From contig NZ_BNGS01000001.1 of assembly GCF_014905555.1 (NCBI RefSeq), forward strand, positions 682,001-746,000: a DNA stretch of 64,000 nucleotides, read 5' to 3'. Source of the stretch: Streptomyces sp. Y2F8-2. Lineage in GTDB: Bacteria; Actinomycetota; Actinomycetes; Streptomycetales; Streptomycetaceae. The first letter of the stretch is position 1, and every line of letters begins with the position of its first letter. Shown piece after piece: positions 8,332 to 17,852 of this stretch. Both the position numbers and the translations under genes were made by a program. The notes under the pieces are model-generated. The model searched no databases, was not told the origin of the DNA, and saw only the letters and a list, made by a program, of their open reading frames with translations.

Positions 8332-8499
8332 CTTCGGCAGTACCTATCCGGTGTGGGCGGGATAAAGACGTCGGCTCATCGTATGCGGGCGCGTTCCGGG
8401 GCATCACGGCGACTCCGCCGTTGGGCGCGGACCGCGGGGCATCGGGCAGGCCCGGGCCGACGGTTCCCGCCCGCCGGGCGCCCCCGCGCGGCGCCCGGG

Positions 8500-8655
8500 T
8501 CAGTCCTTGCGCTTGTAGCCCCGCAGCAGGAACCAGCCGGTCAGGACGCAGCCGAGGACCATCACGATCAGGACGACTCGGAGCAGGTTGCCCGGGCCCT
8601 GTCGGCTGGCGGCCGTCGCTGCCTCGGTGAGCCAGGCGGCGCTGATGTGCTCCAT
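8500..8655 (-). CDS. 51-residue single-pass membrane protein
   Basis: The start ATG at 8655 has a strong AAGGAG eight bases upstream. The protein opens with MEHISAAWLTEAATAASRQG, then a hydrophobic helix (LLRVVLIVMVLGCVLTGWFLL), and ends in the basic RGYKRKD. The architecture mirrors the neighbouring 51-aa membrane peptide at 8176. It is divergent from the M48 peptidase gene 118 bp away. The function is unknown. Confidence 0.75.
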   Translation of the reverse strand: MEHISAAWLTEAATAASRQGPGNLLRVVLIVMVLGCVLTGWFLLRGYKRKD

Positions 8656-8773
8656 GAGATCGCTCCTTACGGTGTGCTGCCCTGTCACGGTATCTCCGCC
8701 TAGGCTGGACACCGCTTCGGGGGCGCATCGCGCGGGCCGCACACAGTGAGCCATCAGACACATGGGGGAACGC

Positions 8774-9904
8774 ATGTCCGACGACGGTCAGGGTCAGAAC
8801 GGTCACGAGCAGGTGCCGAGCAGGCAGCGCAGGCGTTTTCCGGGGATCTCCTCGCGCGCGTACGAGCACCCGGCGGACCGCTCGGCCCTGGTGGCCCTGC
8901 GGAAGCTGAGCGGCTTCGACACGGTCTTCAAGGCCCTCAGCGGTCTGCTGCCCGAGCGCAGCCTCAGGCTGCTGTTCCTCTCCGACTCGGTGCGGGTCTC
9001 GGACGCGCAGTTCCCCCACCTGCACGACATGCTGCGGGACGCCTGCTACATCCTGGACCTGGAGAAGGTCCCGCCGATGTACGTCACGCAGGACCCGCAG
9101 CCGAACGCGATGTGCATCGGCCTCGACGAGCCGATCATCGTCCTGACGACCGGGCTCGTGGAACTGCTGGACGAGGAGGAGATGCGGGCGGTCGTCGGGC
9201 ACGAGGTCGGGCACGCGCTCTCGGGCCACTCCGTCTACCGGACCATCCTGCTGTTCCTGACCAGCCTCGCGCTCCGGGTCGCCTGGATCCCGCTGGGCAA
9301 CCTCGCGATCATGGCGATCGTGACCGCGCTGCGGGAGTGGTTCCGCAAGTCGGAGCTGTCGGCCGACCGCGCCGGTCTGCTGGTCGGGCAGGATCTGCAG
9401 GCCTCGATGCGCGGGCTGATGAAGATGGCGGGTGGCAACCATCTGCACGAGATGAACGTGGACGCGTTCCTCGAGCAGGCCGAGGAGTACGAGGCCGGGG
9501 GCGATCTGCGCGACTCCGTGCTCAAGATCCTCAACGTGCTGCCGCGTACGCACCCCTTCACCACGGTCCGCGCGGCCGAGCTGAAGAAGTGGGCGGCCTC
9601 CCGCGACCACCAGCGGATCATGGACGGTCACTACGCGCGGCGCAGCGAGGACGGGGACACCTCGGTGTCGGACTCGTTCCGGCAGTCGGCGGCGAGCTAC
9701 GCGAACGAGGTCAGGCAGTCCAAGGACCCGCTGATGAAGCTGGTCAACGACCTCGCGGGCGGCGCCGGCGACCTCGGCGACCGGGTGCGGCGCGGCTTCG
9801 CGGGCTTTACGGGCAGCGCTCCCAAGGACGCGCCGCGCGAACCGGACGACAGCCGCCCGGACGACAGCCACCCGGGCGGCGAGAGCCCCTACGGCAAGAA
9901 CTGA
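8774..9904 (+). CDS. M48-family membrane zinc metallopeptidase
   Basis: The 376-residue peptidase has the zinc motif HEVGH at residues 143-147 within VVGHEVGHALSGH, and a third metal ligand in KSELSADRAG about 60 residues later. Hydrophobic stretches around residues 155-185 (TILLFLTSLALRVAWIPLGNLAIMAIV) embed it in the membrane, as in HtpX-type quality-control proteases. The ATG at 8774 follows GGGGGA; an alternative ATG at 8762 lacks a ribosome site. The C-terminus is disordered (PDDSRPDDSHPGGESPYGKN). The same frame stays open beyond the stop and encodes PYGPVGG repeats to 10147 (see repeat at 9941). Confidence 0.92.
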   Translation: MSDDGQGQNGHEQVPSRQRRRFPGISSRAYEHPADRSALVALRKLSGFDTVFKALSGLLPERSLRLLFLSDSVRVSDAQFPHLHDMLRDACYILDLEKVPPMYVTQDPQPNAMCIGLDEPIIVLTTGLVELLDEEEMRAVVGHEVGHALSGHSVYRTILLFLTSLALRVAWIPLGNLAIMAIVTALREWFRKSELSADRAGLLVGQDLQASMRGLMKMAGGNHLHEMNVDAFLEQAEEYEAGGDLRDSVLKILNVLPRTHPFTTVRAAELKKWAASRDHQRIMDGHYARRSEDGDTSVSDSFRQSAASYANEVRQSKDPLMKLVNDLAGGAGDLGDRVRRGFAGFTGSAPKDAPREPDDSRPDDSHPGGESPYGKN

Positions 9905-9940
9905 CGGCCTCCGCCCGGGCCGGCCTGGTGCGGGGGGACG

Positions 9941-10045
9941 GGCCCGGTGGGCGGTCCCTACGGCCCGGTGGGCAGTCCCTACGGCCCGGTGGGCAGTCCC
10001 TACGGCCCGGTGGGCGGTCCCTACGGCCCGGTGGGCGGTCCCTAC
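9941..10045 (+). repeat. Five tandem 21-bp repeats between convergent genes
   Basis: Five head-to-tail 21-bp units start at 9941, 9962, 9983, 10004 and 10025. They differ only at one G/A position (units 2 and 3 have A). The unit length is a multiple of three. In the M48 frame each unit encodes GPVGGPY or GPVGSPY. The last unit supplies the TAG stop of the minus-strand gene ending at 10042. Confidence 0.95.
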
Positions 10046-11109
10046 ACCTTCGGTTCCGCGCTCGCCGACAGCGTGCCGCACACGGCCGTCGCGCTGCCCG
10101 TCGCGAAGGGGTCGGTGCCGGCCGGGCCGCCCGCCTTGGCGGTCTGACCGGCGAGCAGCGGCCGGAGGTGGCTCCCGGTGTCCTCGGCGCAGGCGAGCGG
10201 TCCGGCCTGGACGTAGGCGGCGACCAGCTCCGCCTGGTTCAGGCGGAGGTCGTCACGGTCGAAGCGGAACGTCAGCTCGCGACGCACGGTGAACAGCGAG
10301 GCCTTCGCCTTGGCGTCGGAGCCGGCCGGCTTCAGCGCGTACACCACCGTGTGGTCGGCGCTGACCTCCAGCGTGTCGGAGTCGGCCTCGATGGCCTGCA
10401 GCGTGCCCTGGACGCGGATGTCGGGGTCGGCCAGCCGGGCACGGGAGTTATCGAAGCGGACCAGCCAGCCGGTGGCCGCGTGCCGCCCGTCCGAGGCCGG
10501 GTGGGAGAAGCTCTGGTCGAACTGGTCGAACTGCTGCGGATCGAGCAGCAGGCGCACCGGGCGCACGGCGCCGCCGGTGAGGACGGCCGGGTCGAGAGAG
10601 GACGCGACCAGGTAGTTCTTCGCGTCGGTCAGGGCGGCGTAGACCTGGCTCTCGGAGAAGTGCGCGGTACGCCGGGCGGCGGGGAAGGTGATGCCCTGGG
10701 CGCCGATGCGGAACTGCGCGGCGGGGCTGTGCTCGAACAGCGCCTCGGGGTCCGTGGCGCCGGGTACGGCGGACTGCGGGGCCAGCGGTATCACCGTCAT
10801 GCGCAGCGGTTCGGCGGTCTGGGCCCTGGGCGCCTGGTACGGATGGCGCACGCCCATGTAGATCGCGGTGGCGAAGGCGACGGCTATGAGCAGGACGAGG
10901 ATCAGCGCCTGTCTGGGCAGTGCGCGGTGCAGGAGCGGGCGCCGGCGCACGGCGGGGGCGTGGTCGGCCATCCGCTCCTGGGCGGAGTACTCCTGGAGGC
11001 GGGCAGCCCGGACGAACGACTCGTCGAACACGACGGATCGGTACTCGTCCTCGCCACCACTTGGAGCACCCTCGGGCAGCCCCTCGGGTGGGTCTCCAGG
11101 CCCGCCCAT
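10042..11109 (-). CDS. SCO2583-like membrane protein
   Basis: The 355-residue protein has a short cytoplasmic head with the motif VVFDESFVRAARLQEYSAQERM (about residues 26-47). One transmembrane helix follows (LILVLLIAVAFATAIYMGV, about residues 70-88), then a large extracytoplasmic domain with no recognised fold. Two cysteines near the end (LACAEDTG and ATAVCGT) could form a disulfide. The position beside the SCO2584-like gene and upstream of proA matches the S. coelicolor SCO2583 locus. The head motif is shared with the neighbouring gene, suggesting a common intracellular partner. The exact function is unknown. Confidence 0.85.
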   Translation of the reverse strand: MGGPGDPPEGLPEGAPSGGEDEYRSVVFDESFVRAARLQEYSAQERMADHAPAVRRRPLLHRALPRQALILVLLIAVAFATAIYMGVRHPYQAPRAQTAEPLRMTVIPLAPQSAVPGATDPEALFEHSPAAQFRIGAQGITFPAARRTAHFSESQVYAALTDAKNYLVASSLDPAVLTGGAVRPVRLLLDPQQFDQFDQSFSHPASDGRHAATGWLVRFDNSRARLADPDIRVQGTLQAIEADSDTLEVSADHTVVYALKPAGSDAKAKASLFTVRRELTFRFDRDDLRLNQAELVAAYVQAGPLACAEDTGSHLRPLLAGQTAKAGGPAGTDPFATGSATAVCGTLSASAEPKV

Positions 11110-11265
11110 ATCTTCAGAGTAGGTCTCCGGGAGCCCGGGTAAACGCCCTGGTACACGACAAGTTCTGACAGGTCCTCACCAGGTTTTGGAACGAATTTCG
11201 AACCCTCGGGTCGGGCCGGTTCGGCCCAGCGCCTGTGAGCTTGTGGAACGCCCCGGTTCGGAGGG

Positions 11266-11901
11266 TCAGGGGGTCCGCGGCACCGCTGAGAACGCGGGGG
11301 GCGAGTAGTCCGCGGAGGCCGAGGGGCCGGTGCCCGCGCCGGCTTCCTGGCCCTGCTCCAGACCGGTCGAGGCGGGCGTGGGGACCTGGTCCTGACGACC
11401 GGAGGACCCGCCCCGGTACACCGCGGTGAAGGCCAGGGCGACCATGCCGATACCCATGACGAGGGCGAGCATCCAGGCGACAGGGCGGTGCCAGCGGGCG
11501 CCCTTGCCGTAGGCCCTGCCGAAGGGCCCCACGGTGCCGTAGCGGCCGTCGAGGGCGTCCAGGTCGTCCAGGTCGTCGGGGTCCAGGCCGTGGCCGAAGC
11601 CGTCGTCGGGGCCGAATCCGTCGTCGTAGCGCTCGTCGTCGCCCCGTGCGGCCCTGCCGCGTGCCCGGCGCGCCTCCGCCTCCTGGGCGTCGGCGCGGGC
11701 CTGGGCGGCGGCGAGGAGTCTCTCCACGGCCGTCGGCTCGTGGACCACGGCGGCCCGTATCCAGGCCTCGTCGAAGACCGCGGAGGCGAACTCTTCGTCC
11801 ATCGCTCCGCGGTCGCGGTCGTCGTCGGGCTCCGGGCCGTCAGCGAACGGCGTGCCCCCCACGTCCTCCGGCACGGATCCAGAGTAGACCTGGGGGGTCA
11901 A
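11266..11901 (-). CDS. SCO2584-like membrane protein (spore-wall complex)
   Basis: The 211-residue protein has an acidic, disordered cytoplasmic N-terminus containing AVFDEAWIRAAVVHEPTAVERLL, a highly acidic DPDDLDDLDALDG stretch, and one membrane helix near residues 144-164 (AWMLALVMGIGMVALAFTAVY). A short Ser/Pro-rich outer tail follows. From memory, the S. coelicolor homologue SCO2584 was placed in the MreB-linked spore-wall synthesis complex. The mre cluster is also in this window, at 33669-40051. The head motif is paralogous to that of the gene at 10042. Confidence 0.85.
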   Translation of the reverse strand: MTPQVYSGSVPEDVGGTPFADGPEPDDDRDRGAMDEEFASAVFDEAWIRAAVVHEPTAVERLLAAAQARADAQEAEARRARGRAARGDDERYDDGFGPDDGFGHGLDPDDLDDLDALDGRYGTVGPFGRAYGKGARWHRPVAWMLALVMGIGMVALAFTAVYRGGSSGRQDQVPTPASTGLEQGQEAGAGTGPSASADYSPPAFSAVPRTP

Positions 11902-11994
11902 TTTGGGCAGACGGTATGGAAATTCATCCGACTGGCGAGACGGTTCACAGGCGGGTGCCAGGAACCGGCACCGCTCTGCGGAACGAGCGCTCGC

Positions 11995-13281
11995 TCAGCG
12001 CCGTACGTGCCCGTCGCCGGTGACGATGTACTTGGTGCTGGTCAGCTCCGGCAGGCCCATCGGCCCCCTGGCGTGCAGCTTCTGGGTGGAGATCCCGATC
12101 TCCGCGCCGAAGCCGAACTGGCCGCCGTCCGTGAAGCGCGTCGAGGCGTTCACGGCGACCGTCGTCGAATCGACCAGTTGGGTGAATCGGCGGGCGGCCT
12201 GCTGCGAGGTGGTGACGATCGCCTCGGTGTGGCCGGAGCTCCACAGCCGGATGTGCGATACGGCCTTGTCGAGCGAGTCCACGACCGCGGCGGCGATGTC
12301 GTACGACAGGTACTCGGTGTCCCAGTCGTCGGCGGTCGCCTCCACCACCGTGGCCCGGGAGTCCTTGGCGTACGCCATCACGCGCTCGTCGGCGTGCACG
12401 GTGACCCCTGCGTCCGCGAGGGCGTCCAGGGCGCGCGGCAGGAACTCGGGTGCGATGTCCTGGTGGACCAGCAGCGTCTCGGCGGCGTTGCAGACACTCG
12501 GCCGCTGCGCCTTGGAGTTGATCAGGATGTCGATCGCCATGTCGATGTCGGCCCGGGCGTCGACGTAGACGTGGCAGTTGCCGGTGCCGGTCTCGATCAC
12601 CGGGACGGTGGACTCCTCGACGACCGTGCGGATCAGGGAGGCGCCGCCGCGCGGGATGAGCACGTCGACCAGGCCGCGGGCCCGCATCAGCTCGCGCACC
12701 GACTCGCGGCTCTCGCCGGGCACGAGCTGGACGGCGTCGGCGGGCAGGCCGGCCCCGCCCACGGCGTCGCGCAGCACCCGTACGAGCGCGGCGTTCGACT
12801 CGTAGGCGGAGGAGGAGCCGCGCAGCAGGACCGCGTTGCCGGACTTCAGACACAGGGCGGCGGCGTCGACGGTCACGTTCGGCCGGGCCTCGTAGATGAT
12901 CCCGACGACGCCGAGCGGGACGCGGACCTGGCGCAGGTCGATGCCGTTGGGCAGCGTGGAGCCGCGGACGACCTCGCCGACCGGGTCGGGCAGGGCGGCG
13001 ACGTCCCGGACGTCGGAGGCGATGGCCCGGACCCGCTCGGGGGTGAGCGTGAGCCGGTCGATGATCGCCTCACTGGTGCCGGCCTCGCGGGCCTTGGCGA
13101 TGTCCCTGGCGTTGGCCTCGACGATCTCGCTCGTGCGGACCTCCAGCGCGTCCGCCATGGCGAGCAGCGCGTCGTCCTTCTCGGACCGCGGCAGCGGCGC
13201 GAGGTCTGCGGCGGCGGCCCGGGCACGGTAGGCGGCCTGGGCCACCGGGGACATGGAGTCGTACGGCGAGAGCGTGGTCAT
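11995..13281 (-). CDS. proA: Gamma-glutamyl phosphate reductase
   Basis: Second enzyme of proline synthesis: it reduces gamma-glutamyl phosphate to glutamate-5-semialdehyde with NADPH. The 428-residue length is normal. The catalytic cysteine is in [15 protein letters not shown] (Cys near residue 263), with [17 protein letters not shown] and [14 protein letters not shown] as further ProA signatures. The ATG at 13281 ([18 protein letters not shown]) was chosen; the long open frame upstream overlaps the next gene and is Arg/Ser-rich. proB lies 756 bp beyond, separated by a small gene. Confidence 0.97.
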   Translation of the reverse strand: MTTLSPYDSMSPVAQAAYRARAAAADLAPLPRSEKDDALLAMADALEVRTSEIVEANARDIAKAREAGTSEAIIDRLTLTPERVRAIASDVRDVAALPDPVGEVVRGSTLPNGIDLRQVRVPLGVVGIIYEARPNVTVDAAALCLKSGNAVLLRGSSSAYESNAALVRVLRDAVGGAGLPADAVQLVPGESRESVRELMRARGLVDVLIPRGGASLIRTVVEESTVPVIETGTGNCHVYVDARADIDMAIDILINSKAQRPSVCNAAETLLVHQDIAPEFLPRALDALADAGVTVHADERVMAYAKDSRATVVEATADDWDTEYLSYDIAAAVVDSLDKAVSHIRLWSSGHTEAIVTTSQQAARRFTQLVDSTTVAVNASTRFTDGGQFGFGAEIGISTQKLHARGPMGLPELTSTKYIVTGDGHVRR

Positions 13282-13342
13282 GAGGGAAGCGTAGTGCGCC
13301 GGACATCCCCGTTCAGGGCTCGTCCCACCTTCCGAGACGCGC

Positions 13343-13846
13343 TCAAAACGGGTGAACTCCGACCGGTGTGGCCGGTGGCGGCCCGTATCCCTCGGTGACC
13401 CGCTGGTGGTAGGTGTCGCGGTCGACGACCTCCAGGCCGACGATCTCCCAGGGCGGCAGCCCCGCGCTCTGCCGGTGCTCGCCCCACAGGCGCAGCGCGA
13501 CCGCGGCGGCGTCATGCAGGTCGCGGGCCTCCTCCCAGTAACGGATCTCGGCGTGGTCGCACGCGTAGCGGCTGGTCAGCAGGAAGGGGTGGTCGTTGGC
13601 CAGCTGTTCGAGGGAGCGCCGCACCTCCTTCAGCGGTGCCTCCTCACCGGAGACGCTGAGCGTGACGTGCCACAGCCGGGGCGTCTCGCCGGGCTCCTGG
13701 TGCGCGTCGGCGGGCTCCTGGTACGCCTCCCCGGCCGGGACGCTGGTCAGCGCCCGCTGCTCGTCCACCCTGCGCGGGACGCCGCCCCGGGAGGCACCGG
13801 AGGTGCCACCACCGCGGGACGCCGCCCCCGGGCGCACTCGTCTCAC
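13343..13846 (-). CDS. Conserved hypothetical protein between proA and proB
   Basis: The GTG at 13846 is preceded by a perfect AAGGAGG five bases away, giving 167 residues. The first ~55 residues are low-complexity (Gly, Arg, Ser, Pro). The folded C-terminal part runs from [55 protein letters not shown] to the end and looks like a compact alpha/beta domain. No catalytic motif is recognised. Its place between proA and proB is conserved in streptomycetes as far as I recall, but no role in proline synthesis is shown. Confidence 0.8.
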   Translation of the reverse strand: MRRVRPGAASRGGGTSGASRGGVPRRVDEQRALTSVPAGEAYQEPADAHQEPGETPRLWHVTLSVSGEEAPLKEVRRSLEQLANDHPFLLTSRYACDHAEIRYWEEARDLHDAAAVALRLWGEHRQSAGLPPWEIVGLEVVDRDTYHQRVTEGYGPPPATPVGVHPF

Positions 13847-14036
13847 GACGGCCTCCTTACGCGGTGCTCGTGCGGAATGGGTGCCGGGGACCCGGTCGGT
13901 CGACCGGTCCCCGAGACCCAGTGGAGCAGGCCGCGCGGGCCCGTGGGGCGGTTTTGCGGAACGTCCCTCACCGGACGGGGCCCGCGGGGCGGGACTTTCG
14001 GCCTGTCGCTCAGGCGCGGAACGCGGGCTTACGGCT

Positions 14037-15164
14037 TCACGGGTGCAGGACGACCAGGTCGTCCCGGTGGATGACCTCACGTTCGTAGGCGGGGCCCAGT
14101 TCGCGCGCCAGTTCCCTGGTCGAGCGGCCGATCAGCCGGGGGATCTCCTTGGCGTCGAAGTTGACGAGCCCGCGTGCGACCGCCCGCCCCTCGCTGTCAC
14201 GCAGTTCGACGGGGTCGCCCGCGCTGAAGTCGCCCTCGACCGCGGCGATGCCGGCGGGCAGCAGCGACTTGCGGCGTTCGACGACCGCGCGCACGGCTCC
14301 GTCGTCGAGGGTGAGGGCGCCCTGCGGGGTGGAGGCGTGCTGCAACCACAGCAGCCGGTCCGCGGAGCGCTTGCCGGTGGGGTGGAAGTACGTGCCGGTG
14401 TCACGGCCCGCGAGGGCGTCGGCGGCGTGCACGGCGGAGGTGAGCACCACGGGAATGCCGGCCGCCGCCGCGATGCGGGCCGCCTCGACCTTGGTGACCA
14501 TGCCGCCGGTGCCGACGCCGGCCTTGCCCGCGCTGCCGATCTCCACGTGCGCCAGGTCCTCCGGGCCCCGCACCTCCGCTATCCGCGAGGTGCCGGGCTT
14601 GCTGGGATCCCCGTCGTAGACGCCGTCCACGTCCGACAGCAGGACCAGCAGGTCGGCGTGGACGAGGTGGGCGACGAGCGCGGCGAGGCGGTCGTTGTCG
14701 CCGAAGCGGATCTCGTCGGTGGCGACGGTGTCGTTCTCGTTGACGACCGGCAGCGCGCCCATCGCGAGAAGCTTGTCGAGGGTGCGGGAGGCGTTGCGGT
14801 GGTGGGCGCGACGGCTGGTGTCGTCGCCGGTCAGCAGGATCTGGCCGACGCGGATGCCGTAGCGGGCGAAGGAGGCCGTGTAGCGGGCGACCAGAAGGCC
14901 CTGGCCGACGCTGGCGGCGGCCTGCTGGCGGGCCAGGTCGCGGGGGCGGCGGCGCAGACCGAGAGGCGCGAGGCCGGCGGCGATGGCACCGGAGGAGACG
15001 AGGACGACCTCCCTCTCCCCACCGCTGCGGTGTTTGGCGAGCACGTCGACCAGGGCGTCGACGCGGTCGGCGTCGAGCCCGCCCGCGGCCGTGGTCAGTG
15101 AGGAGGAGCCCACCTTGACGACGATCCTGTGGGCCTCTTCCACGGCCTGTCTTGCGCCTGCCAC
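14037..15164 (-). CDS. proB: Glutamate 5-kinase with PUA domain
   Basis: First enzyme of proline synthesis, phosphorylating glutamate. The amino-acid kinase fold begins HRIVVKVGSSSLTT and continues with VVLVSSGAIAAGL, VVNENDTVATDEIRFGDND, VLLSDVDGVYDGDP and GTGGMVTKVEAARIA. The last ~90 residues (LLPAGIAAVEGDFSAGDPVELRD...) are a PUA domain, as in E. coli ProB. The GTG at 15164 gives 375 residues with AGGGGA upstream. It is read away from the obg operon, which ends in a hairpin at 15376, so proB likely has its own promoter in 15165-15375. Confidence 0.96.
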   Translation of the reverse strand: MAGARQAVEEAHRIVVKVGSSSLTTAAGGLDADRVDALVDVLAKHRSGGEREVVLVSSGAIAAGLAPLGLRRRPRDLARQQAAASVGQGLLVARYTASFARYGIRVGQILLTGDDTSRRAHHRNASRTLDKLLAMGALPVVNENDTVATDEIRFGDNDRLAALVAHLVHADLLVLLSDVDGVYDGDPSKPGTSRIAEVRGPEDLAHVEIGSAGKAGVGTGGMVTKVEAARIAAAAGIPVVLTSAVHAADALAGRDTGTYFHPTGKRSADRLLWLQHASTPQGALTLDDGAVRAVVERRKSLLPAGIAAVEGDFSAGDPVELRDSEGRAVARGLVNFDAKEIPRLIGRSTRELARELGPAYEREVIHRDDLVVLHP

Positions 15165-15375
15165 CTGCTGTTCTTCCCCTCGCGCGCGATACCCGCTCCC
15201 GTCCGGCAATCTACGCGAAGACGCACGGGTGCCGCGCACCGGTCCAGGAAGCGGACGGTGACCGCGGCGCGCCGTCCGGTCACCGAGACGTCACACCAGC
15301 CGCACCGCCGGCACGCCCGCTCGACCCGCAGTCCGGCGGACGCGCGGGAGGAGGCCTTCGTGCGCAGCACTGCGG

Positions 15376-15401
15376 GCAGCCGGGGGCCGACCCCCGGCTG
15401 C
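15376..15401 (-). terminator. Intrinsic-type terminator after obg
   Basis: Perfect 11-bp inverted repeat GCAGCCGGGGG / CCCCCGGCTGC with a 4-base loop, nine bases beyond the obg stop codon. It lacks a U-tract, as is common in Streptomyces terminators. Confidence 0.75.
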
Positions 15402-15409
15402 CGCGGCTG

Positions 15410-16846
15410 TCAGAACGGCTCGAAGTCGTCGAACTCCTGCTGTGCCTCGTCGTGTTCGGCCTGCCGTTCCTTGCGCCGCTGCGCAGCAGGCCGTACGCCC
15501 TCGAACCGGTGGTCCTCGCCGCGTCGTCCGAGCATCTCGGCGCCGGCCATCAGCGACGGCTCCCAGTCGAAGACGACCGCGTTGTCCTCGGGTCCGATGG
15601 CGACGCCGTCCCCGGCCTTCGCGCCCGCCTTCATCAGCTTTTCCTCGACGCCGAGGCGGTTCAGCCGGTCGGCGAGGTAGCCCACGGCCTCGTCGTTGTT
15701 GAAGTCGGTCTGGCGCACCCAGCGCTCGGGCTTCTCGCCGCGCACGCGGAAGAGCCCGTCGGCCTCGCGCGTGACGGTGAAACCGGCGTCGTCGACGGCC
15801 TGCGGCCGGATGACGATCCGGGTCGCCTCCTCCTTCGGCTTGGCGGCACGCGCCTTCGCGACCAGGTCGGCCAGGGCGTACGACAGCTCCTTCAGCCCGG
15901 TGTGCGCGACCGCGGACACCTCGAAGACGCGGTAGCCGCGGGCCTGGAGGTCGGGCCGCACCATCTCGGCGAGGTCCTTGCCGTCAGGCACGTCGATCTT
16001 GTTGAGGACGACGATGCGCGGGCGGTTGTCGAGGCCGCCGTACTGCCTCAGCTCCTCCTCGATGACGTCGAGGTCGGAGACGGGGTCGCGGTCGGACTCC
16101 AGCGTGGCCGTGTCCAGCACGTGCACGAGGACGCTGCACCGCTCGACGTGCCGCAGGAACTCCAGGCCCAGCCCCTTGCCCTGGCTGGCACCCGGGATGA
16201 GCCCGGGAACGTCGGCGATGGTGTACACGGTCGAGCCCGTGGCGACCACGCCCAGGTTCGGGACGAGGGTGGTGAACGGGTAGTCGGCGATCTTCGGCTT
16301 GGCGGCGGACAGCACGGAGATGAGCGAGGACTTGCCCGCGCTCGGGTAGCCGACGAGGGCCACGTCCGCGACGGTCTTCAGCTCCAGCACGATGTCCTGC
16401 ACGTCGCCGGGCTCGCCGAGCAGCGCGAAACCGGGCGCCTTGCGGCGGGCCGAGGCCAGCGCCGCGTTGCCGAGGCCGCCGCGGCCGCCCTGGGCGGCGA
16501 TGTACGACGTGCCGTGGCCGACCAGGTCGGCCAGTACGTTGCCCGACTTGTCGAGCACGACCGTGCCGTTCGGGACCGGCAGGACGAGGTCCTGGCCGTC
16601 CTTGCCGGAGCGGAAGCCGCCCTCGCCGGGCTTGCCGTTGGTGGCCTTGCGGTGCGGGGAGTGGTGGTAGTCGAGCAGCGTGGTGACCGACTGGTCGACG
16701 GTGAGGATGACGTCGCCGCCGCGTCCGCCGTTGCCGCCGTCGGGGCCGCCGAGCGGCTTGAACTTCTCACGGTGGACGGAGGCACAGCCGTGGCCTCCGT
16801 TACCCGCGGCGACGTGCAGTTCGACGCGGTCCACGAAGGTGGTCAT
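15410..16846 (-). CDS. obg: Obg GTPase (ribosome assembly, stress)
   Basis: The 478-residue Obg/CgtA protein has an N-terminal glycine-rich Obg fold (residues 1-158, [19 protein letters not shown]...). The G domain has P-loop GYPSAGKSS near residue 166, switch motif [10 protein letters not shown], and NKIDVPD. The actinobacterial OCT domain follows at the C-terminus ([41 protein letters not shown]). It acts in 50S maturation; in Streptomyces it is linked to the onset of aerial growth. It is downstream of rplU-rpmA in the universal L21-L27-Obg order, but a hairpin lies between rpmA and obg. Confidence 0.98.
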   Translation of the reverse strand: MTTFVDRVELHVAAGNGGHGCASVHREKFKPLGGPDGGNGGRGGDVILTVDQSVTTLLDYHHSPHRKATNGKPGEGGFRSGKDGQDLVLPVPNGTVVLDKSGNVLADLVGHGTSYIAAQGGRGGLGNAALASARRKAPGFALLGEPGDVQDIVLELKTVADVALVGYPSAGKSSLISVLSAAKPKIADYPFTTLVPNLGVVATGSTVYTIADVPGLIPGASQGKGLGLEFLRHVERCSVLVHVLDTATLESDRDPVSDLDVIEEELRQYGGLDNRPRIVVLNKIDVPDGKDLAEMVRPDLQARGYRVFEVSAVAHTGLKELSYALADLVAKARAAKPKEEATRIVIRPQAVDDAGFTVTREADGLFRVRGEKPERWVRQTDFNNDEAVGYLADRLNRLGVEEKLMKAGAKAGDGVAIGPEDNAVVFDWEPSLMAGAEMLGRRGEDHRFEGVRPAAQRRKERQAEHDEAQQEFDDFEPF

Positions 16847-16908
16847 GGTTCAGTGCCTCCAGAAAACGTACGGGGTGTGTGCTGTCCGACAGCTGTCCAA
16901 CAAGCGAA

Positions 16909-16948
16909 AGGCGGACCCGCCTTCCCGACCGGGAAGTGAGGTCCGCCT
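16909..16948 (-). terminator. Two-tier hairpin between rpmA and obg
   Basis: Outer 9-bp arms AGGCGGACC / GGTCCGCCT enclose inner 6-bp arms CTTCCC / GGGAAG. The structure can attenuate or terminate rpmA transcripts, giving ribosomal-protein mRNA in excess over obg, or act as an RNase site. An obg promoter in 16847-16908 is possible. Confidence 0.65.
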
Positions 16949-16984
16949 CGCTGAACGTTCGGTCGTAGCCGTGAATCAGGAGAT

Positions 16985-17239
16985 TCAGGCGACGGGAACG
17001 ATGTTCACGACCTTGCGGCCACGGTGGGTGCCGAACTGCACCGAACCGGCCTGCAGCGCGAACAGCGTGTCGTCGCCGCCGCGGCCGACGCCCGCGCCCG
17101 GGTGGAAGTGGGTGCCGCGCTGGCGGACCAGGATCTCACCCGCGGAGACGACCTGACCGCCGAAGCGCTTCACGCCGAGCCGCTGGGCGTTGGAGTCGCG
17201 ACCGTTCCGGGTGGACGATGCGCCCTTCTTGTGTGCCAT
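16985..17239 (-). CDS. rpmA: 50S ribosomal protein bL27
   Basis: An 84-residue protein starting [28 protein letters not shown], the highly conserved L27 N-terminus that reaches the peptidyl-transferase centre. There is no N-terminal extension of the kind cleaved by Prp in Firmicutes. It lies 14 bp downstream of rplU. Confidence 0.99.
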   Translation of the reverse strand: MAHKKGASSTRNGRDSNAQRLGVKRFGGQVVSAGEILVRQRGTHFHPGAGVGRGGDDTLFALQAGSVQFGTHRGRKVVNIVPVA

Positions 17240-17253
17240 CTGTTCTCAGTCCC

Positions 17254-17574
17254 TTACTTCGCAGCCGTGGGGATCTCGGTGACCCTGATCGCCGTGTACT
17301 GCTGGCGGTGGCCCTGGCGACGGCGGTAACCGGTCTTGTTCTTGTAGCGCAGAATGTCGATCTTCTGGCCCTTGTGGTGGTCCACGACCTCAGCCTGGAC
17401 CTTGATGCCGGCCAGCACCCACGGGTCGCTGGTCACGGAGTCGCCGTCGACCACGAGCAGGGTCGAGAGCTCGACCGTGTCGCCGACCTTGGCGGTGGAA
17501 ATCTTGTCAACCTCGACGATGTCGCCGACAGCAACCTTGTGCTGACGACCACCGCTGCGCACGATCGCGTACAC
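17254..17574 (-). CDS. rplU: 50S ribosomal protein bL21
   Basis: A 106-residue protein from [24 protein letters not shown] to [31 protein letters not shown], the normal L21 length and signature; it binds 23S rRNA with L20. It is first in the L21-L27-Obg series. The 278-bp spacer upstream (17575-17852) must hold its promoter and leader as well as the rne terminator. Confidence 0.99.
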   Translation of the reverse strand: MYAIVRSGGRQHKVAVGDIVEVDKISTAKVGDTVELSTLLVVDGDSVTSDPWVLAGIKVQAEVVDHHKGQKIDILRYKNKTGYRRRQGHRQQYTAIRVTEIPTAAK

Positions 17575-17784
17575 GCGGAACTCACTCTCTCGCTCGGGAA
17601 CGGCACCCCCGCAGGCCAGCCGCCCTGCGAAACGCGCGAGCGACCTCTCCCGGCCGGTCCTTGCGGCCCGCGTCCGGGAGGAAGAGGTTTACGGGGATGT
17701 GGCGCATCAGTGGACACGCCGACGGTCAAGGTTACGGGGCCGGGTCGGGAAGGGTCAAACCGGGTCCTGTCCGCCACTGCCCCA

Positions 17785-17830
17785 CACGACGGCGGCCCGC
17801 CCGGACAGATCCGGGCGGGCCGCCGTCGTG
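17785..17830 (-). terminator. Strong terminator after rne
   Basis: A perfect 20-bp inverted repeat (17785-17804 paired with 17811-17830) with the six-base loop ACAGAT, 23 bases past the rne stop codon. It is one of the strongest hairpins in the window and separates rne from rplU. Confidence 0.9.
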
Positions 17831-17852
17831 ACGGTGCCGTCGCGTCGAAGGG

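Noticed and set aside
9941..10045. CRISPR-like array
   Set aside because: Units are contiguous 21-mers without spacers; it is a coding-type tandem repeat, and no cas genes are present.
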